Shown here: positions 57,790 through 64,000 of the stretch, in pieces | How positions within the stretch are numbered: the stretch's first letter is position 1 | Layout: the number at the start of each line of letters is the position of its first letter | Assembly: GCA_036346255.1 (NCBI GenBank) | Contig: CM070632.1 | Span: 21,407,408-21,471,407 of the forward strand | Direction of reading: 5' to 3' | Length of the DNA stretch: 64,000 nt | DNA from: Ampelocalamus luodianensis | Taxonomy: Eukaryota > Streptophyta > Magnoliopsida > Poales > Poaceae | Translations under genes and position numbers: made by a program | Notes under the pieces: model-generated | Seen by the model: only the letters and a program-made list of their open reading frames with translations | What the model was told of the DNA's origin: nothing | Databases searched by the model: none

Positions 57790-59500
57790 GGCGCAACACC
57801 TGTGTGAAACCGAGCCTTGTTGTCTGCTACGTGCTCCTACAGCTCTGGAGTTGGGAGCACTTCCTTGTTGGACGGCCCTCCTTCGAGAAAATAGTGCACT
57901 CGTACCCCGAGTTGCACAACCCGATAGATAGGCCCAATATGAGCTACCGGTGGACTGCTATCCAGTTACGCTGGGCCAAGGACAAACCAGCGAGGTGTTA
58001 CTCGTTGATCCACAACGAGTTCGAGTCTATGCACGACAACGACATCATATGGGTTCTATGGAGCCTAGATTTCATGAACACAGTAGCGCCACATAGGCTG
58101 TTGTGCAATGCACACAGGATGCCAGATTATGGGCGATGACCTGCCACCTAGTGTTTATCCATATGGTGGAGCCTTACGCGCCACAGCGCGTAATGCGATA
58201 GTTCGATTTGTACCAGCCCATGCCCTCTCCTGATGGTAGGATCCTGCAGCGCTCTGTCCACTTGTGAGTCCAACTCCATCCTCCACCAGAGCGTTCGAAG
58301 TAGGTGACGCACCAGGAGAGGCTCCGCCACTCGTTCGATCGACACAGTGCTTTGCGGTGTGACGACACCATAAAACACTTACAATCTTTGCTAGTTTCAT
58401 TGCTAGTATTTGTAATATTTGTTACTGAACAAGTTTTGTTTATCACTTCAGCTGGAGCGGCTGCAGCGCATTGCAAGCACATCAAAGATCACCATCCGCA
58501 ACCCAGAGCACACCGTACTGGGGCTTCTGAGCACTTTGAAGTACATCTTTGCGGAGTTGAAGAATGTAATAAAAATATGAACTGCAGTCGTTCGAGGGAC
58601 GATGCCCTACATGCCGCACACCGAGCGGGGCAATCATGCTCACCTGCTAGGTCAGCATGGCCTAGTTAGACCGGCGTGCATCGTAATGCTCCCTGTCGGT
58701 CATCCGTGCTCTAGATCGATAAGGAGGTAAGTTATGTAAAAATTCATGTTCTGTTTTTTTTTTATTACACCTTAGGTTCTGCTAACATGATGTCGTTCTC
58801 CAATCACACGTTCGTCGGGATGCATCACTTCTACCGTCCGTACCCCGCACTAACGCTGGCGCTCCTCCTCAGTTATCCGCACTGCACATCCGGGAGATAC
58901 GAGATATTTAGTTTACGTCTTGAGTATTTATTTCACCTAACATCATTCTATCTTGCAGCCTTCAGTTGATCGTGGGGATAACGGCCATCCGTCAACAGAT
59001 GATGATACGACCCTCCCACCTCCTACCAGGGATCAGTACATAGTGCCAGAGTTTGGACCGTGGCACCCAGGCACCCACCCCTGTCGTATATTGACAAGTA
59101 CAGAGTACCGTACGAAGGATAGAGCGCCTCTGGGGTCGCTGGCACATTGCACGGTCAAGGACAAAGCTCCTTTGTACCAAGGGACTTGCAGACAGCGTAT
59201 CTCAAGGGGCGAACAATCCGGGCATGGATTTCTAGATTCCTACATTACCGACATGATTGCAAGTGGCAACTAGTTTGGTATGACTTAGCTGGACGACTTT
59301 GACATTGGACAGACTCAGCTGGGGCAGAGTCAGCTTGCTGATACACCTCCGCCCACTCAATGGTCTCCGTACTCCCTCTGAACCGATACGCGCTCTCCGG
59401 ACCAGCTAACGTATCCCATGGGACATGCTCAACAAAAAACTAGGACGTACATGCAAACACAGACACAACGAGCAGAGAGTAGCTCACACGAGTGAGCCAT
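57790..59500 (+). pseudogene. Plant mobile domain (PMD) protein relic of MULE-4, 5'-truncated
   Basis: Starts abruptly in mid-domain after the AT array: LLQLWSWEHFLVGRP, then MSYRWTAIQLRWAKDKPARC and LIHNEFESMHDNDIIW, closely parallel to the MULE-3 copy. After a frameshift: MTCHLVFIHMVEPYAPQRV and RQFDLYQPMPSPDG. The C-terminal tail, with Pro/Gln-rich ends, runs to about 59500. The N-terminal half (up to the conserved W-G-S-A-V block) is absent. It is interrupted by stops and introns. Confidence 0.75.
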
Positions 59501-59923
59501 ATTGTATCCCGTGTGTAACTACACTACATATATATTATGTGTTTTTATTGTGCTATATTTGTATGCATATTTTATATGTTATGTGCGTATTGTCGGAGTA
59601 AATCGGTTCTGGACTAACATGAAATCAGAAAACACCGAGGTTCACATGAATTCATGAAATCATGATAGTTTGGACATGAAATCAGAAAACTCAACGTGTC
59701 GACATTTCAAGTGGAGTTGCAATCTAAAATTTGATAAATACAATTGACGACATTTCAGAATACACTCCGTGATTTGCGAATTACATGTCACACACGGTTT
59801 GGTTACACGTATTACAAATGACAGCATGCACGACTGAACAAACCGGAAAACACCTAAGATACACACATGTTTTTTGGAATCGGGAAAACGGAGGATCAAA
59901 ACTAGTCTTCACGGTGCAATACC

Positions 59924-60320
59924 CCTTCCCCTTGTCTCGGGACTGCCCACAGTGGTGGTGAGTGTCGAAGTCATCAATGTTCTGCGATTTCATGATGTAA
60001 GTAGACCATGATGCCAAATACTTAACCAGGATACAAATTGTACATAACTCACCTCTTTGATATGTAATACGCCCGGGTGACTGCAAACGCTATGACGACC
60101 GCCGGTCTCAGTAGTAGGAGCCTTCCCCTTGTCTCGGGACTACCCACGTCGGTGGCGTGTGTCGAATTCCTCCATGTTCTACGATACAGGCTAGACGATT
60201 GCATGCTGTTAGAAGAACGAAAGGCCAAATACATAATTAGGATACAAATTGTACATAGCTCACCTCTTCGATATGGAATGCGCCTGGGCGACGAGAGAAG
60301 CTGTGATAGCTGCCCGGCTA
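59924..60320. repeat. 197-bp tandem duplication 3' of the MULE-4 transposase
   Basis: Copies start at 59924 and 60121 (ccttccccttgtctcgggac). Each contains aggatacaaattgtacata followed by gctcacctctt or actcacctctt. On the minus strand this is an intron-donor-like gtgag after an Ile-Ser-Lys-Arg segment, so it may be a duplicated exon/intron unit. Confidence 0.85.
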
Positions 60321-60689
60321 TCCTGGGCTCCTCTGGTGCATTTTCAATAGGGTCAAGTACGTAAGGTTTCTATTGTTGAAAGGTCTCGCTCGCATCGCGT
60401 AGTTCATGCGCCATTACACACACATGAAGTTAGAAACTTGTGGAATTCAACGTAGGGTGTGAAAAATCGATGTGTTCGTAAGATTCTCTTACAAGGACGT
60501 TCTCGCACGTGCAGTACGCCTAGGCGGCGGTGGCCGGGTGTGTGGACTGAATGGTCATCGCCGACTGTTCGCACACACATTGCGGGCGTGGAAACTCCGA
60601 TGGTATCGGCACATCCTTCATTGAAAAATTTGGGTAGGGTTTAGCCCTCATCGCAAGCCACTTGCGCTTTTGCAATATCTTCACATAAA

Positions 60690-63354
60690 AGTTCACCGAC
60701 GAATCCAACATATTCTAGGCTGACCTAATGTTTTGTTGTTGCGCACAAAACAAGAGCGAGTCAGTTCGGGCCCAAGAGTCTTGCATATCCTGCATTTCAT
60801 CATGAAGTTCAGGCCCCCACGTTGGCTATCATCCATGTCATTCCGGAAGCACCACGTCTGTTGTCGTCCCTTACCAGTTGAATTCAAGGTCTTGTTTGGC
60901 CCCTATTGCACCCTGTCCGACCATAGATCCCTATAGTTCATGTCCAAGCCATAGGAGTGAAACTCTGCACTCCATGTACTGAAAATATGCTACATATCGT
61001 AGTACTCAGAGATATACAGTGTAGACAGTTGCCTTATTTGCGCACACGCCTTATACACATGCGAGCATGGCTTGTGCAGGAGCTTCGGTTTGTTGCAGGT
61101 ACATGTAGCCACATCACCCAAGGTGCATGATGTTTTCTTTCCCCCTTGGCATGACTGTTGACATATTTTTGCCGCAGCTTGATCTCATACTTCCTCCTGA
61201 GGCCATCGATCACCCAGATGTCGTGCATTCGAGCCTTCTGTATCTTCTGGTCTATATACCTCTGCATGTTCTCGGTCCACTGCTTTCCTTCTTCTAGTTG
61301 TCGCCTCGCTACGATGGCTCTATTGGTGAAGTAACCGACCGTGCGAGTCTATATATCCTCAGCGATCATGGTGATAGGGATGCATACCTTTGAGTATGCT
61401 GTTGTACACCTCGAACATGTTGGTCATTACGATTCTGTACTCTCACTTGTTTGTGTCATAGAGCAGGGACCATTTCTCCAACTCAAGAGCGTGGAAATTA
61501 ATCCACTGCGTGAAACTTATGCTGCTCCTGGATTGCCGGCTCGTGGCCTACTGTCCCTCCTTTGCCTCCAGAGGGGACTCCCTTGTATGCCTCATAGTTC
61601 AATGTTCGAGATCTCCAGATGGACTCAAACTTCCACCTCTAGTTCTGCAAGCACAACACTTTGAACGTCTTTATAAGTTCATGACCGCGGAACCGCGTGA
61701 AGAAGTTCAATGCAAGATGCCTCATGCACCACCAAGTTTTTATGTCGTTCTACTGGTGAGGGGGTTCCATCTCATTCTTCATAGTGTTAAGAGTCGACAA
61801 CAACCCAACATTACGGCCTGTGATAAGGCATACGTTGGGCGGTCTCTTACAACCACCCGCTTCATATTTGCCTACTTCATATTTACTAGGAACCACAACC
61901 AACTGGATGTGTTCTCATTCTCTACAATGGCAAAAGCAATCGGGAGAAGTTGGTCATTCGCGTCGGCCTCTACCGCGGTGAGAATAGTGCCCTTGTACCT
62001 TTCTGTGAGGAAAGTCCTATCCATCGTGAGTACAGGACGACAGAACTTGAAGCCCTCTATGGCCTGGGTGAAAGTTTAGAACACCGGGTCCAGTATGAAG
62101 CAGTTGGGGCCTCCATCAGCATCTTTACTTTCAAGCTTGTTTATATATGTGCTGGGGTTTCCTTCAGCAATATGGTGAAGCATTCGCGGCACAAGTTTGT
62201 ACGCCTCTTCGTATATCCCGTATATAGACTCGATAACCTTCAGCTTGGCTCGTCGGACCTTGCTGTAGTTGACAGGATAACCAACCAGATTGGCAACTTT
62301 CGACATCAGCATCTTGGGGGAGACGAACACGTTCTCCGCAACTAGGTGGCTGATGAGGCTTGCCACATAAGCAGAAATCATATTCTGATGTTGCTGCAGC
62401 GGCTCGCTAAGCTCGCAAGTGTGTTCAGTCACCGCCTTGACTGTGAAGACTGAGCCGAAGAACTTTGCTCGGTGAGTGCTGACCTTACCAGGGCAGCCTT
62501 TCACTACGCATTTCACTGCGTAATGTCCTGGGTTAGATCGGTGCACCGGTACACACGGCTGATGGATAAGATGTACCGTGCTATATCTTGTTGCATGACT
62601 ACCTTGCTAGGGAAGTGCTACCCAACTAAGAGGGTGTCCGCATCAAACCCCCACTAGGACCCTTCTTCTTGCGGCAGTATGAGCAAACACACCGCGATAT
62701 CATCAAGTCTCGATACCACATAAGGCAACTCCGATGACACAATTTCGCCAGTTGGATCACCAACTTGGTGTGCGTCTTCCTCACTACCATCCAAGCCTGG
62801 GTTGGCGTCCTTGTCGGAATCCAACCCGAGTGGCTAGTCCGGTAGATACTCGTAGCAGTCAATGCGGGCCGACCACCACAGTTTTGCCCCCTCATTTTGC
62901 ACAAAATCATGCACAGGGCTTCTCTCGTGGACTTCCTCTAAAACAACATATTCTGTGCTACCGTATTCAAGCTCCACCTGTGGTTGCTCGCTTCTTGAGG
63001 CCCCGACATCATCAAGGTTTCCCGATGCCCCGCGTACAAAATTCACGTACACCATTAGCTTTCCATATATCGCCGCCTCGGGCTGGAAAGCAATCTGCAT
63101 GTACTGGCCCTATGCTACACTTCCATTCACCTTGACCAGCTCCCATATGCCCTGCCCTCCCCTATTCGTGCAGATGATCCCTTGATGACAAGTTTCTCCA
63201 TCACTGGCTCCATGTCGAACTTCTTCCGGATGCAGCTCCTAAGTTCGTGAATATTCATCGCATCGAGCCCCTCCGCCCGAACCACCTTGTATTGGCATCT
63301 TGACATGTCTAAACCATCGGGTCCGGCCTGTACGAGACCGTCGCAACAAAACAC
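60690..63354 (-). pseudogene. MURA-type transposase relic of MULE-4
   Basis: Minus strand, N to C: MFCCDGLVQAGPDGLDMS (63354); LWWSARIDCYEYLPD (about 62885-62840); the zinc-binding DNA-binding segment MHRSNPGHYAVKCVVKGCPG with HTCEL (62546-62410); KVRRAKLKVIESIYGIYEEAY; MDRTFLTERYKGTIL-like first Asp block (about 62020); NDQLLPIAFAIVENENTSS (about 61950); a C-terminal helix; the SWIM region CTCNKPKLLHKPCSHV (about 61090); and a knuckle CRICKTLG (about 60790). Stops and shifts occur throughout. The Asp-Arg-Thr reading of the first block departs from the usual Asp-Gly-Thr. Confidence 0.82.
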
Positions 63355-63429
63355 TACTAAGTCTTGTATGTTCGAAATTACCTAAAACCATAACAACCCG
63401 ATCTATGAGACACGATATAACAAACATGG

Positions 63430-64000
63430 TATGTAGTTACCATAAACTTAATATGACTGAACTAATTAATACTAATTAATTACAATTAATTTATTTGTCA
63501 GTAATTACCCACGACACAAATAATTACGATATATTACATTCAAGTAATCAATTAAATACGAGTAATGAAATACAAGTAATTAAGTAATTAGCAACAAATT
63601 GATTACTTGTCAAAAAATATTTACGAGTAATTCATTACTAGTTAAATTACCAGTAATAAACTACGACTCAAACAAATACAATTGATTAATTACCACTAAA
63701 TTAATTATGACTAATTAATTATGACTCTTTAATTTACACTAAATTAATTATGCCTAACTAATTACCACTAAACTAATTACGACTCATTCATTACCATCAA
63801 ATTAATTATGACTAATTAGTTCCCACTAAATTAATTATGCCTAACTAATTACCACTGAACTAATTACGACTAATTAATTATGACTATATAATTTCCACTA
63901 AAATAATTATGCCCAGCTAATTACCACTAAACTAATTATGACTGATTAATGACCACTAATTTGTAACCACTAAATAATTCATACTCAAATAATAAAGCCT
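63430..64000. repeat. AT-rich TAATTA array, right side of MULE-4
   Basis: Units such as ctaattaccactaaactaat and tacgactaattaattatgac continue to the window edge. They are the inverted-sense counterpart of 57424-57780. Confidence 0.8.

Larger units (their letters stand above)
57420..64000. mobile_element. MULE-4: Mutator-like element, right end outside the window
   Basis: Contains a PMD gene relic on the plus strand (57790-59500) and a MURA transposase relic on the minus strand (63354-60690), so the two converge. It is bounded by AT-rich arrays of taattagt-type motifs at 57424-57780 and, in inverted sense, from 63430 to the window edge. Gene content links it to MULE-3 (the N-terminal and DNA-binding segments of the transposases are similar). 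Neither tip nor target duplication is visible. Confidence 0.65.

Overview
The window is nuclear DNA of a grass, most likely rice or a close Oryza relative. The two intact host loci at the left edge are typical plant genes with GT-AG introns, and their proteins resemble what I know of the rice RBM25-type splicing factor and DEAD-box helicase RH29. The gene spacing, small DNA transposons and LTR elements also look rice-like. Species cannot be fixed from the sequence alone, and the helicase differs enough from cultivated rice as I remember it that a wild relative is plausible.

Layout. 1-1666: 3' half of an RBM25-like PWI-domain splicing factor (+). 2100-3300: short inverted-repeat element debris. 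3633-12859: an 11-exon DDX54/Dbp10-type DEAD-box RNA helicase gene (+) with one apparent 1-base deletion in exon 2 and a 642-bp Mutator-like insertion in intron 4. 13241-20367: a decayed Ty1/copia retrotransposon on the minus strand, with 273-bp LTRs and a perfect 5-bp target duplication. 20373-25069: gene-free DNA containing a 386-bp foldback element built of hairpins, a 71-bp tandem pair and a 400-bp direct duplication flanking an LTR-like segment.

25079-64000 is a nest of Mutator-like elements (MULEs). MULE-1 (25079-33972), MULE-2 (34146-38051) and MULE-3 (41087-56699) each have a 9-bp or longer target duplication and inverted ends. MULE-4 (from about 57.4 kb) runs off the right edge. MULE-1, -3 and -4 carry, beside the MURA transposase, a gene for a plant mobile domain (PMD) protein. 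MULE-1 and -3 also carry small genes with a GRF-type zinc-finger pattern. In both, a 31-36 bp minisatellite lies just upstream of the TATA box of the GRF gene. MULE-3 has duplicated its GRF gene, has a divergent second GRF gene across the minisatellite, has captured an exon of an RNA-dependent RNA polymerase, and is split by a 4.1-kb insertion that looks like a solo LTR. A hAT-like element (39552-40383) lies between MULE-2 and MULE-3.

All element genes seen here contain stops or frameshifts, so the copies look non-autonomous. The 61-bp identical ends of MULE-1 suggest that it moved recently, probably with transposase supplied in trans. The recurring set MURA + PMD + GRF-like is the most interesting system in the window. 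No rRNA, tRNA or CRISPR features were found.
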